Shown here in pieces: positions 45,351 to 57,599 of a stretch of DNA of 64,000 bases (positions are counted from its first letter, which is position 1; each line of letters opens with the position of its first letter). The notes beneath the pieces were generated by a model that searched no databases, had not been told where the DNA came from, and worked only from the letters and a program-made list of their open reading frames with translations. Source of the DNA: Eupeodes corollae (Eukaryota; Arthropoda; Insecta; Diptera; Syrphidae); assembly GCF_945859685.1 (NCBI RefSeq), contig NC_079148.1:122593621-122657620 (forward strand), read 5' to 3'. The position numbers and the translations under genes are program-made.

Positions 45351-46371
45351 TTAAACTAATGACAACACTATTGCCGTTACCTTTTTTTGTGCTGATTCAC
45401 ATGCTAAGTTAAGGTTCAGTTTCATAAGCCGCAAGCACACCGATATCCTTTGACAACACTTAACTATTCCTAAGTAAATTTCAATGCAATTACATCTAAC
45501 TAATTCGACTAAAGTTAAATACAATTTTTGGCAATTGAAAACGCATTGTTTGTGCATTCGAATTGCACCAGCAAGGATACTAGCCCGGGCTAGTAGCAGC
45601 AGCATCAAGGACGACCAGATGTACCACACGCAGGTGATTCCACATTGAAGCCATCGTATGACTGCTGTTGATGGCGGTGGTTTAGTTAGGATGCGGTTAT
45701 GGTCATTGTCGTTGTTGTTGTTGTTGTTGTCGCTATCGTCGTCATTGTTGTTTTTCTTGTTGTTATAGTTGAGCGTCGACTTCAATTCCCTGCTGAGTTG
45801 GGCACTGCAAAAGCCACCAGTGTTGATGGTTTTTGTGCTTACACAGGAGTAACCACCAATCAATTTGAACATATGATGTCCGCTATCACCTTCGCCATTC
45901 ATTTGAATTTGGAACTGAAGGAGTGTGTCCTGTTTCGATGATGATGATGACGACAACGACGACAACAACGGCGATGATGATGATGATAATGATAGAGAGG
46001 TGGTTGTGTTGGGCGCCATTTTTAATGAATAGTGACGGTATTGACCAGGTCTTTGTAATCCAGGAAGAATTCGAAATAAAATTGTACGCAATGCTAAAAC
46101 AATGGCCACAGACGTTGTATGCATCCAATGATGGATGTGCTTGGGTAGAATTTGCATTGCAGCATTGCAGGATAAAGCCAACGAGAGCAGTAGTATTAAA
46201 AACGAACAAGATTGCATGGCAGGCGAATGGGAACGTAATGCGCTTTGTTCCTTCTCCAGGCATTGTCGGAATTCCTTGTAATCAACACGAGTTATTGCGC
46301 AATAGTGATTTAACATGCAAATACCCTCACAAGGATCTGTTTGGTATCGTACTGTGTTTGCTCGGTAATAT
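45351..46371 (-). CDS. Candidate host exon, possibly 3'-terminal, Cys-rich then hydrophobic
   Basis: A strong acceptor stands immediately upstream on the minus strand: a CT-rich tract (46380-46402) then CTTTTTAG, with the exon starting at 46371 in phase 2. The open frame runs about 340 codons to a stop at 45351. It begins with a Cys-rich stretch (DPCEGICMLNHYCAITRVDY, EFRQCLEKEQSA), then a hydrophobic stretch (CSFLILLLSLALSC), then Ser-rich and Asn/Asp-rich low complexity and a second hydrophobic segment (WYIWSSLMLLLLARASILAG). The Cys-rich part suggests a secreted or cell-surface domain. Other frames in the region are also long because of trinucleotide repeats, so the 3' part may not be coding. 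I do not recognise the gene, and no upstream exon was found. Confidence 0.4.
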
Positions 46372-46384
46372 CTAAAAAGACACA

Positions 46385-46728
46385 AAGAGAGAGAGAGAGA
46401 AAATTAAATTGAGAAAATAAGATTAATAACTTGCAATTTAACGAGTGGATGTAATTTATAAGCATTGATATTGTAAGTGAAATGTTTGTTTTTTGGTTAA
46501 TTATTTTGGAGGTTTTGATGCAGAAGTATGATATAATTATACTAATGGCTGTTAAATATTGCATTCGAACTTAAGAAGTTGATCGTAGTATAAAAATAAC
46601 AAAAATTATTTATTTAGAATAAGATTTTATAAGATACAATAATTTATATGAATTTACATAAGATCTACAAATCTTTCATGACATGGCAAAAGCCGTCTGT
46701 CAGATTGACAGTATAATTGTAATTTAAC
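46385..46728. promoter_or_regulatory. Likely intron 3' end with polypyrimidine tract
   Basis: The (AG)n run at 46385-46402 on the plus strand is a CT-rich polypyrimidine tract on the minus strand, directly ahead of the TTTTTAG acceptor of the candidate exon. The rest is AT-rich. Confidence 0.4.
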
Positions 46729-46802
46729 AAAGAGGCTGGAATGCGACCCACACTGATAACTTCCCATCCCGTCTGTCGATTTGTGTTGCTTAAAAGTTTG
46801 GA
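46729..46802 (-). mobile_element. Helentron-like family X, 3' end fragment, minus strand
   Basis: GAGGCTGGAATGCGACCCAC is the 3' terminus, followed by GATAACTTCCCATCCCGTC (subterminal repeat) and GTCGATTTGTGTTGCTTAAA. Only about 75 bases remain. Confidence 0.85.
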
Positions 46803-46949
46803 GTGTTGGGTCGGGAATCTTCTGTGAGTCCTTAAATGTCTAAGACAAGCGGAATTACTAGCACTTAAAAAAGCATGCAAAATACTTAAATCAATTTCAA
46901 ACCAAAAAAAAACACCGCTATCTGTACTGACATGTAGGCGGCTGTTATG

Positions 46950-47210
46950 GCTGTCAATTCGGGCACAACATCCTCTTGGAGCTTTGAAGGGCAAAATGTT
47001 CTCAATATTTCCGACAATTCGGACTCTGGCCGATAGAAAAGGATACAGCAAGGTTGGGTATCCCTAACAAACTCAATGTCGGAGTTCAACATGAAAGTAA
47101 AACTGTGATTCATTTTCTCTGTAAATGTCTTCCCCTGGTCTGTTCTAGAATGTTATTGTTAAGCTTCGGAAGTACATTCATTAAAATCTTGATAAGCTTT
47201 GCGAGATGAA
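46950..47210 (+). pseudogene. LOA-type retrotransposon C-terminal fragment
   Basis: HPLGALKGKMFSIFPT near 46972-47020 parallels IPLGAMKGKIFSIYQT of the LOA element at 11.7-13.7 kb, and GVQHESKTVIHFLCKCLPLV near 47075-47135 parallels its C-terminal Cys/His motif. Frameshifts separate the pieces. No RT or RNase H core is present. Confidence 0.65.
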
Positions 47211-47424
47211 AACCAAAGCCCTGATTTAATTTATGAACATGACCAAATAGCTCTGTGAGTATGAAGCTTGGTGCTCATTGCAAATCAATCACTTTGTTTA
47301 AATCAAGAAGTCGCTTCAGGCTGACCCTGTAGACTTTAAATAATTTAGCATCAACCTTATGAATACTAAGTACACCATTTAAAGTATCTTAATTTATTAA
47401 TAGCAATTTAATTTTGCCTATAAC

Positions 47425-48487
47425 ATAAGATGCCAAAAGTGACAGATGTCAAAAGTGACAGGTGTCAAAAGTGGCAGATGTCAAAAGTTATAGATGTCAA
47501 AAGTGTCAGATGTCAAAAGTGACAGATGTCAAAAGTGACAAAAGTCACAGATGTCAAATGTGACAGATATCGAAAGTGACGGATGTAAAAAGTGTCACAT
47601 GTCAAAAGCAACAGATTTGCAAAGTGGCATATGCTTAAAGTTTTAAAAACACTTTGCTGAATCCACTGTACATTATTTTAAAAATGAAAATCATAGCAAG
47701 CCTTGAAGTTCAAATTTGTCTATAAATATAACCTCGATCCTCAAAAATGTCATTGCCAAAAAGTTTCGGGAGTGATAACGTTAAATTTAAATTTAAAAAA
47801 AAAAATGATATCATACCTTTTAAGAAACTTTTTTAAAAATGTGAGCAAAATTAGCTTAAAGAAAAAAACTGAGAGCGAAGAAATGGAAAAAGATAAAGGG
47901 GAATATGATCTTATTTTAAAATATTTTTTGAGTTTTTGGAAATTCTAAAATTCAAATAATTTATTTTTTAATATGAGAATACTTTCTTTTTAAAGTTCAA
48001 AAATGTATTTATTTTATTAATTAATTAATTTATTTATTAATTTATTTATTTATTTATTTATTTACTAACTTATTTATTTATTTATTTATTAATTTATTTA
48101 TTTATTTATTTATTTATTTAATTATTTATTTATTTATTTGGTGGTTTGGTAATTTATTTGTTTGATTTCAGTTTATATTTCTGAAATCAAACAAATAAAT
48201 TACCAAACCACTTTCACTCACACTCAGTAGCTCAAATGTGACCGATGTCAACATTGACAGATGTCAAAAGTGACAGATGTCAAAATTGACAGATGTCAAA
48301 AGTGGCAGATGTAAAAAGTTTTAGATGTCAAAAAAGTCAGATGTCAAAATTGTCAGATGTCAAAAATGACAGATGTAAAAACTTACAGTGAAAGATGTCA
48401 AAAGTGACAGGTTTGAAAAGAGTCATATGTTTAAAATTAAAAAAAAAACACTTTGCTAAATCCACTGTCTATTATTTTAAAAATGAA
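47425..48487. repeat. Tandem-repeat element Y, copy 2
   Basis: Same order as 17285-18317: 16-bp array (47430-47620), flank (AAGTTTTAAAAACACT, AATCCACTGT), unique core with a 47-codon frame (47807-47947 region), an (ATTT)n tract at about 48005-48138, the perfect hairpin (48137-48211), a second 16-bp array (48236-48420), the flank again, then family X in minus orientation. Core identity to copy 1 is about 95% by eye. Array unit order and content differ, so the arrays have turned over since duplication. Confidence 0.85.
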
Positions 48488-48893
48488 AAGAGGCTGGGAT
48501 GCGACGACGCACACTGTTGACTTTCCATTCCGTCTGTCGATTTGTCTTGCTTAAAAGCTTGTCTAATGGACTGTTGGATTTTTATATAACAATTACTGAA
48601 TATCGAAAACAATATTTTCTGTGAAATAAAATAAGTTTGAAGCCAATATTCTTAATTTTTGAAAAGCTATTTGAGTCGAAAGTAAATTTTTACCAAGTTT
48701 TAGAACTGTGGTTTTTTTGATTTTTATTAAAAAAAAAAAAAACTGTCAATTCGATTTTTCTCAAAATTTTACCAGATGTTAAAAACATTAATTTTCGTTG
48801 CACAAAATTGTTTTGGAGATGAAATCATATTTTAGTCGTAAAATTTTAGAGATGAAAATTTTTTTTTTTCAGTTGTTTTGATTTATAATATAT
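48488..48893 (-). mobile_element. Helentron-like family X, 3' half, minus strand
   Basis: The 3' terminus GAGGCTGGGATGCGACGACG starts at about 48490 with a 3-bp duplication (GACGAC). The core repeats (TGAAAAGCTATTTGAGTCGA, AAATTTTTACCAAGTTTTAG, GAGATGAAATCATATTTTAG) continue to 48893, where RTE copy D abuts. The 5' half is missing. Confidence 0.8.
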
Positions 48894-51600
48894 CTATACA
48901 TGACGTTCCAGGCCTCAGCGCCATAAATGAGAACCGGTATGATGAGTGTCTTACAGATGGTGATTTTAGATGCTCGATAGAGGACTTTACTTCTCAATAG
49001 CCTTTTAAGTCCAAAGAAGCAGCGATTTGCAAGAGTTATTCTTCGATTGATTTTAGGGCTGGTGTCGTTATCTGTGTAAATAGCGGTGCCTAGGTAGACA
49101 AAGTCCTTAACTGCCTCAAAGTTATAGCTGTCCATGGTGACGTTTTGTTCAAGACGTCGTCGTTCAGTGTCCTTTTTTGATAACAGCATATACTTGGTCT
49201 TGCCCTCATTGACCACTAAACCCATCTTCTTCGCTTCAGTCGCAATGACCAAAAACGCTCCACTGACATCACGCTTTGATCTTCCAATTATGTCAATATC
49301 ATCTGCCTCTTGTATTGACGCTTAAGTTTTGCACAATTCTTTCCAGAACGATGTTGAAGAAGTCGCATGACAGTGTAGCGCCTTGTCTTAAACCTTTTTT
49401 GACATCAATTGCATCGGTAAGATTTTTTCCGACCTTGATAGAGCAGCGTGCATTCTTCATCGTCATTCTGCACCAGCGGATAAGTTTGACAGGGATGCCA
49501 AAACTCTGTAGAGCTCTTCCCTATAGATGCTGTAATACGCGGCTTTGAAATAGATAAAGAGATATTGGGTATCGATTTGAAGCTCCTGGTTATTTTCCAA
49601 GATCTGCCGTTGTGTGAATATTTTGTCGATAGTGGACTTTCCTGGTCTGAAGCCACACTGATAAGGACCAATCAGGTTGTTGACGAATGGTTTCAGACGT
49701 ACACATAATACGGCAGAGAGAATCTTAAACGCAATGTTAAAGAGACTGATGCCTCTGTAGTTGGCGCAGTTTAGAGGGTCTCCTTTCTATGTATCGGGCA
49801 CACTATGCTGAGATTCCACTCATCGGGCATGCTTTCTTCCGACCATATTTTGCAGATAAGTTGGTGCATGCTCCCTACCAAGTCATCGCCTGCTGCTTTG
49901 AATAGTTCGGCGGTGATGCCGTCAGCTCCAGCAGCTTTGTTTGACTTAAGTTTAGATATAGCTATCTTCACTTCGTCAAGGTCGGGTAGGCGGAATTGTT
50001 GATCTGCGTCGCCAAGGTTGAGTGGTTCTATCTCCCTTACAGCGAAATTCGGTTCGTCATCACCGTTATATAATTTGGAGAAGTGCTCTTTCCATATTCT
50101 CAGCATCGACTGCGGTTCTACTACGATGTTCCCCTGATCGTCTTTACAGGCTTTGATTCGTGGTTGGTACCCTTGGGAGGTTTTTTTTACCTTTTGGTAA
50201 AATTTACGAACCTCATTCCTGTTATGACATCCCTCTATCTCCTCGATCGCGCGCTTCTCATGCTCTCTTTTTTTCCATCTAAGAAGCCGGTGTTCCTCTC
50301 TCCTCTTCTGCTCGTATAGCTCGCGAGCAGCTCTGGTTCTTTTGTGCAGCTCCGTTTTGCTTCGTGCGCTTGCCGTCATTCGTCGCCAAACCAGAAGTTT
50401 CGCTGTGGTGGCCGTGTGAAACCTAGCACTTTAGAGGCGGCATCTCTGATGGCTGCAAGGCAATGCTGCCACTTGTTTTCAATGCTTAATGCAGGCAGCA
50501 TAGGACTCCTTAAGAGGTTATTAGAGACTCGATCGGAAAAGGACATGGCAGTCTCTTGCGTACTTCCTTGTTTTGGCTTGGATCGAGATATCCGTAGACA
50601 TACCTTGGCTACAACGAGGTAGTGGTCCAAGTTAATGTTGGCCTCTCGGAATGTTCGGATATCCTGAATACTTTAGAAGTGTCATGCGTCGATCGCAATG
50701 TGGTCAATCTGGTTGACGGTTAATTGATCAGAAGATTTCCATGTCCCCTTGTGGATATTAAGATGCGTGCACTGCGTACTAGCTACCAGAAGGTCTCACC
50801 CCGCAGCGAAATCGACCAGCCTGAATCCGTTGTCGGAGGTAGTGTCGTGTAGGCTGTATCTCCCGATTATGCCACCAAAGATGTCTTCTCTTCCTAGCTT
50901 GGCATTAAAATCTCCTAAGACAATTTTAATGTCATAGCCAGGGCACTGCTCATATGTCTTGTCCAAGAGCTCGAAGAATATGTCTTTGGTGTCTTCATCT
51001 TTCTCCTCTGTTGGGGCATGCGTTAAAACAACAAATCCACACCCAAATAGACGCTGTCTTTGTTCTTGGTAGCAGTCGCCGTAGTAAATATCGCAGTCTT
51101 TTGGTTTGCGTTTGTCCGGTCCATCCCATCGAACTTCTTGGATGTCGGTAATATATATTGTCAACAGTGAATCCGCCCGTATCCGAGGCTTGTTGGTGCT
51201 TCGCAACTAATGTATTTTTTACGTGGCCATGAAGTCACCCCGACAATGGCACAACCCCCACCCTGGACGGCCAGATCCTTACTATAACTTCAAGGAAGGG
51301 GAGCTGGATAAACCGATTCTTACAGGCCTGGGCTCCGAATATGGCGAAGAAGCCCTACAAGGTGTTCACTAAGTAGTTCAACCTTACTGGAACTGTAGAC
51401 GCCATCGTTGATTCCGTCTCGAGGATTCGTCCGCTGCCGTCTGGGTAAGGAGAGGTGCCTTAGTGGAAACACCTCTCCCCCCTCTCTCGGTTGCTGCCCC
51501 CAACAACTTTCCACTGGAGTTGGAACCCAATCTCCAGTTGAGGTACTAGGCACCCGATGTTCACCGCGGGGAGTTGAGAATAGGAGTTGATAGACAGAGG
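48894..51600 (-). pseudogene. RTE-type non-LTR retrotransposon, copy D (diverged subfamily, with 5' UTR)
   Basis: The GC-richer 5' leader is at about 51215-51600. The endonuclease follows: DIQEVRWDGPDKRKPKDCDI, LFGCGFVV, then a deletion removing about 35 codons, HAPTEEKDEDTKD, IKIVLGDFNAKLGREDIFGG, DNGFRLVDFAAG, DHYLVVAKVCLRIS. Linker QKRREEHRLLRWKKRE, then RT (KAAGADGITAELFKAAGDDL, DEWNLSIVCPI, ADDIDIIG near 49300, GLVVNEGKTKYMLLSKKD). It ends in GAEAWNVMYR at about 48900, so the C-terminus and tail are lost. It differs clearly from A, B and C (about 70-75% by eye) and keeps long frames (50379-49771, 202 codons). Confidence 0.87.
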
Positions 51601-51604
51601 TTAT

Positions 51605-53850
51605 ATTTGAAAAGTTAAAATAATCAATTTTAATTCTCTAAATACAATTAATTTTTGAGTTTCATGTTTTATCATAATTTAAATGCACGTTGAAAAAAAA
51701 ATCACTCATACGCCCGAGTGTACATCTTAGGTGGTATTCAAATTTTCTGCTAGTTCACAAACCTTTGTAAAAATTTATGAACTTTGAGTAATTATCCTTT
51801 ACGGGAAAGATTAATTAAATTAAACCAAACTTGCACAGAGGTGAATTAGCTGTAGCAGAAACGACATAAAATGAACACTTAGGCGTATGAGTGATTTTTA
51901 ACATTAAATAATTTCCCGCTGTAATTTTTAAATAGATTTTTTTTTGATTCTTTTTAATTCCGGTCATAAATAGAAAAATACTGTCACTTATTTTTTATCA
52001 GATCACAAAAATAAATGATTGATTATAATTTATTTGATTTACAGCGTGAAGACGTTTTTGTTTCGGTTGACACGTTTCCTTATTTCTTAAGTGCTGTATT
52101 GTTGTATAATATTTGTTGTATAAATATTTCTGAAATGAAAATGTTAAACGGATATATTTTGTCAATTTTTGAAAAAGGACCATCGCTTTGGATCGACGAC
52201 GAAGGGACGCCGGCCGCCGGCACCGGCCACCACCGTGACCATAAAATATACAAAGAAAAAAAACATCAATTTATGTACATAAATTACATTTTGGTTTTGG
52301 TTCTTATCCTCGTTGAATATTATCCTAGACAGGACATACACATTTTTTGTGTGGTGTGATTTTTCTTTTCGACAATGACAATCATTTTGATTGGGGTTTT
52401 GTTTTACTTTTTTTGTTTTGTTTTATGAAGGAATTTTTGGTAGTCTTGAAAAGATTCTTCTTAAGAGCAGGTATTGTGTTCGTGATAGAAAAAAAAAATA
52501 TTAAAGCAAAAAATATTTAAAAAAAAAATGGTTTTGTTACTAAATTTTTATTATATTATTAAGTTCTCATCTATTTAAGTACTTAATTTTATTTTAAAAC
52601 ATATGTTTGTACTACAGAGAAGGTCCTTCTAATGGACCTAGAAAAAACGGTTACATTAAATTGTTTCAATAAAACAAAATTTCTTCAATTTCTTCAACAA
52701 GATCTTACGACATTTCAATTTCATATTTTTGTTTTTTGTTTTTTTAAATGGAAAATAAAAGACAACAGTTTTGTGACGTTAAAACGCCAAATTTGAGCGA
52801 TGTGAATGAAAAACAAAAATAAAACCGGAATAAGGTTAAAAACGGAAGAAAAATAATAATTTTTCTATTTATATGGAAAGTAAAAAGGGACCATAAGACT
52901 TAAAAGCATTTGGTGTTCCTTTTTTTTGTGTGTAGGCATCACCTACTTAAATAAAAAGGAATATGACACTTTTGCGTGAAAGCTAAATTGATGTAAATTT
53001 GTGTGCTTCCTTTTTTTTGTTTGCGTTTGTGTGCGTCAAGAAAATTCACAGAAAGGACGACGACGACGATGAATATAAAATTAAGTCGTGAAGTTCAATA
53101 AATGTGACCAAACATTGAATATCAAATAGATGAGGGTATACATAAGCTCTTCAACATCAGGAAGAGCGAAAAATATAGTAAATGTAGAACAAGTCCAATC
53201 AAATGGATGTTCTTATTTGGGTTGGATATTTTAAAATTGATATAGGTAAGGTATACGTTAAGGTCTCGAGGGTAATACGTATACACTACAAATTGACAAA
53301 GAACTATATTTTTTATATTCTCTTTTATTATATCCCATTGATTTTTTGAGTGGTTGTGATGTTGTTATTTGTTTCATATAAAAAACAGAGAAATAAGAAA
53401 TACTTAAATAAAAAGAAAGGTTAGGGAGCAAGTTCTTTTCGAAATCACTCGATTGTTTTACCTACAGACCCTTAACTAAGAATAATAATTCATCTATAAA
53501 AAAAAAAGTTTTTCGAGCTTTTCCACAAACATACGAGTATATAACTGTATTTAATTTACCTTACACATACATACGTATTTTAGTCAATAATCATTTATGA
53601 ATAAGAATTATTGTTTGGAAAGAATTAATGTTGACAGGATGTGTTAATAGTTTTGTAAGAGTTTTTGATTAATCTTTATGTACCAACATATTTATTTTGT
53701 TAAATAATTTAGTGTTTATAAGTCCACGTGTCACGATGAAGCAAAGAACGTGCTGACCAATTAAAACTTCTCTGACACTTATAATAAAGTTAAGAAAATA
53801 TTTACAGTTTCCCTTGGGTTGAGTTAGAAATGTAATTTTTTATTTAAACA
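51605..53850. other. Spacer with a GC-rich patch, no supported gene
   Basis: AT-rich sequence with no recognisable domain. A sharp GC-rich island at about 52190-52245 (GACGCCGGCCGCCGGCACCG) stands out and lies in a 114-codon plus-strand frame (52015-52359). The frame has no motif or splice evidence. Confidence 0.4.
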
Positions 53851-53854
53851 TTAG

Positions 53855-54560
53855 AACTCTCAAAATGGAGATTTGAAATTCATAAAAAGGTCTAAGCAAT
53901 GTTTCGCTAAAAGTCCTTAATTCGTAATTTAGCTTAAATTTGTCGAGTAAAAAGATATATATCTTATAATCGTTAAAATTTTTTGAAGTACATTCAAAGA
54001 AGATTGCAAAAGATTGAATCAAAAGAAAATACACAAGTGTCATCTGCAAAAATAGCCTTAGTGCAGTTTTACAAAACAGAAAAATTAGTATTGGACCAAA
54101 AACAGATCCTTGAGGCACGCTTGCAGTACATTCAAATATTTACGAAAGATTTTTATTAACAGAGACAACTAAAGTTCTTGATAACAGAAGGGACGTCACA
54201 GTTTTAATTATATGCAGAGGAAAGCTGAGCATCAAAAGTTTGTGTAAGAGCCCGTCATGCCAGACAGAATCAAATGATTTTTGATATCATGAATGAATGA
54301 TTTTGGTTATTCGGTCAATTTGGTGGACTGTACGCTTAAAATATAAATTATTCAGGAGGCAGAATACTATAATTGTTAATGTGTGCCATTAGTTCATTTT
54401 TAATTATTTTTTCAAAACACTTACTTAGAGAACTTAGTGAACTTATGGAACGATAACTTACAGAATGGCTAACGTGTTTTATAGGTTTTAAAATTGAAAT
54501 CATTTAAGCCTTTTTCCATTCTATTGGAAAGAAACTTGACTTGATAAAAGAATTAAGCAT
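53855..54560 (-). pseudogene. Jockey/CR1-group RT remnant
   Basis: Right to left in shifting frames: VSYRSISSLSSLSKCFEKII near 54390-54460, NELMAHINNYSILPPE near 54360-54405, SVPQGSVFGPILIFLF near 54065-54118, then, after a frameshift, LFADDTCVFSFDS near 54010-54055. These are the RT fingers, the PQG motif and the catalytic FADD block in the correct order. The frame is heavily broken, with no recognisable endonuclease or 3' end. Confidence 0.7.
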
Positions 54561-54564
54561 TATT

Positions 54565-54990
54565 AAAATATAAGGTGTGGAATTACGTCCAAAATGATAA
54601 CAATATTAATTTAACAGTGACTCTTGTCTCTTGTTAAACTCTAATTCAGTTTAAGCATTTTGTTATAGTTAAATAAATAATAATGACTGGCCGTGGAAGT
54701 GATACCAATATTATTTTTGTATTTAAAAACTTATAAAATATCTGAACTTTAAAAATGACCCAGGTTATGAAGTATCTAATTTTACATAGTAACCGGGGTT
54801 TCAAAATAACCAAAGGATATAAATAATTTGGGTTACAAAAATACTTTTTTCGCATATTGTTTTTGTTTACCCTGAATTCGAATTTTTGCAATCATATACT
54901 ACGGTTTTAAAGTAATTTAATTAAGTACAATTCGAGATTAAATGTATGTCTGTAAATACAGTTGTTCAAAAATAAATTCAAATACGTTTT
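54565..54990. other. AT-rich spacer
   Basis: No gene or repeat recognised. Confidence 0.4.
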
Positions 54991-56216
54991 TAAACTTCCC
55001 GTAGGAAGTTATTTTAATGGGTCCGATTTGGCAAATTGAAAATATTTATATTTCTCGACGTTTCAAGGTCCCTAGAGTCGAAATAAAAGATTTTTAGAAA
55101 GATGTCTGTGCGTGCGTGTCATCGTCCATAGCTCAAGAACCAGAAGAGATATCGGTTTCAAATAAATTTTGTTATACAGACAATAAGGCAGAAAGATGCA
55201 GAAAGGGCTCTCAAGAAAATTGCGTGGGTGGTTTTTTTACCACAGCAGTTTGAAAAAAAGGTGAACATTTTGGTTAACCCTTAATATCTTACGAACCAAA
55301 AACGCTAGTGACTTAAATTTAATTTTATATAATATATTGTAACTTGATATCAAAGAAGTATATTATTTGAAAAAAAAAATCCATTAACGGTTTTTTTATA
55401 AATCCAAAAAAAACTGAAAAAAAACTTTGTCACCTCCAAAATTTTACGACTAAAATATGATTTCATCTCCAAAACAATTTTGTGCAACGAAGAATAATGT
55501 TTTGACATCTGATAAAATTTTTAAAAAAAAAATCGAGTTGACAATTTTTTGATAAAAAATAAAAACAAAAAAAAATTAATAAAAGTTGGTAAAAATTGAT
55601 TTTCGACTTAAATATCTTTTCAAAACTTTGAGATATTGACTTTAATTTACTTTATCTTTCGAAAAATATTGTTGTCAACATTCGGTAAAATTTTGAAAAA
55701 AATCGAATTGACAGTTTTGTACAAAAAATTAACAAAAGTTGTTAAAAAATTATTTTCCACTCAAATATCTTTTACTTATAAAAAATATTATAAATAACTT
55801 TTCAAAAATTTGAAATATTGGCTTCAATCTAATTTTATCTTATAAAAAATATTGATTTCAACATTCGATTAAATTTTGAAAAAAAAAAGATTTGACTGTT
55901 TTTTTACAAAAAATAAAACTCTAAAAAAAACAATACTAAAACTTGGTAAAAATTTACTTTCGACTCAATTAGCTTTTCAAAAATTAAAAATATTATCTTC
56001 AAACTTATTTTATTTCGCAGAAAACATTGTTTTCGATATTCAGTAATTCTTATATAAAAATCCAACAGTCCGTTTTTTCATAAAAAATAAAATGTACAAA
56101 AAATAGTTCGCAAATTTGGTAAAAATTGATACTAGTACATATAGACAAGCTTTTAAGCAAGACAAATCGACAGACGGGATGGGAAGTTATTAGTGTGGGT
56201 CGCATCCTAGCCTCTT
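54991..56216 (+). mobile_element. Helentron-like family X, copy 4
   Basis: The 5' terminus AACTTCCCGTAGGAAGTTA forms a compensated hairpin (AACTTCC-CGTA-GGAAGTT). Head motifs occur in order, with a shorter GTGCGTGCGTG tract. The core has about four imperfect repeats with GTAAAAATTGATTTTCGACT-type starts. The 3' subterminal ATGGGAAGTTATTAG is at about 56178 and the terminus CGCATCCTAGCCTCTTTT ends near 56215. It is full length, about 1.22 kb, and noncoding. Confidence 0.87.
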
Positions 56217-56438
56217 TTTTTATAAAAATCCACCAAGAAATACTTAAATTGAAAAGTAGACAATCTGCTCTAAAACATACCATAGCTCGTAAGTGAGAAA
56301 ATTGGGCTAAAACAAGAATAAAATGGCGAAAGTTGGGGGCTCTTTACCTCATTTTATTTATTTAAATTAAGTTTTGAGTTGAAAGCAACATTGATATATT
56401 TTTTCTAAAACATTTTCTTGAAAATATTGGAAACAATT

Positions 56439-57464
56439 AAAGGGTTTTTCATTAAGGGCGGGTAGATGTTGAAATGGAATAAAACAAGCAAAATTATTTT
56501 CTTATTTGAATATGACCTCATTTAAAGGCCCGCCTTGGCATCTCACGATGGTTCATCTTGAGGACATTGGTCGATTGCGGTTATCAGGATAGACCTGCGA
56601 CTTCAAGAAACCCCACAAGAAGAATAATAGCTGGGAGATCGCTTGACCTTGGTGGTCAATTCACATTACTCCTGCGAGAGATAACCGTACCCTAAAATCG
56701 TTCATACAAAATGTCAATCTTGTCGTTTGCTGTGTGGCACGTATTGCCACCATGTCGTATAGGTCCATATGGGTAATATGGAACATAAGAAATTAGTTAT
56801 CATCGTTATGTAGCGCTCACTGTTGACGGTTACCACCTTACTAACGTCCTTTTCAAAAAAATACGGACCAATTCCGGCGCCAGCCCAAAATATACACCAA
56901 ATGGTAACCTTTTGTGGATGGTGAACCTCGCATGGGTTAATGTCGCCTCATATACGACAATTTTGCTTGTTAACACAGCCATTCAATCAAAAACGCGCCT
57001 AGTCACTAGAGATGATTTTGGGTTCTCTTCGAAATGATTCGAAGCCCAGTCAGCGAACAAACGGCATTGTCGATGATCATGGACTTTGAGTTCCTGGGTC
57101 AGTTGAATCTTCTACGGATGTAGTCTCAAGTCCCGACTTAAAACTCAGCAAATTGAAGTCTGCGAAAGGCCAAGTTCTTGTGCACGGCGAGGAATAGAAC
57201 TGCCTCAAGTTCTGCTGTACACTATCATGAACCAGGGTGATGTGCTCGATCTTGAGTTCCTTTAACTTACGGGCGTTGGCTGATTGTTTACTGAACCGGT
57301 GGTCTCAAATTTGGTCACCACGTCTACCGTAAAATGAGCCATGATGCTTTTGCATAAATACATGACAAAAAAAAAACAAACAATTTGACAGATATCACCA
57401 AAACAAAGTGGTAGCCACAGGGGGCACCAAAATCTACCCACGCCATTTGAAATACCCTTTACAA
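56439..57464 (-). pseudogene. Mariner-like transposon with both terminal repeats and a broken transposase
   Basis: The ends AAAGGGTTTTTCATTAAGGG (56440) and, inverted, AAAGGGTATTTCAAATGGCG (from 57462) form imperfect ~33-bp terminal repeats inside TA, giving an element of about 1.03 kb. On the minus strand the transposase starts near 57340 (MAHFTVDVVTKFETTGSVNN) and continues through SIPRRAQELGLSQTS, KIQLTQELKVHDHRQCRLFA and KVTIWCIFWAGAGIGPYFFE to VVTVNSERYITMI. The SDEAHF block (first catalytic Asp) is mutated to VTRRVFD-like sequence. Only about two thirds of the gene can be traced and stops are frequent. Confidence 0.85.
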
Positions 57465-57599
57465 CAACCATGCTATTTTTAAGTCAAGCCGAGGACGGAA
57501 GCTTGGATTATGAACATCAGAAACAGAAATACCGTATTTACCGCAAGGTATCTTCTATTCAACTGGCAGAGTTAATAAACTTCTAGGTTAACTTGGTTG

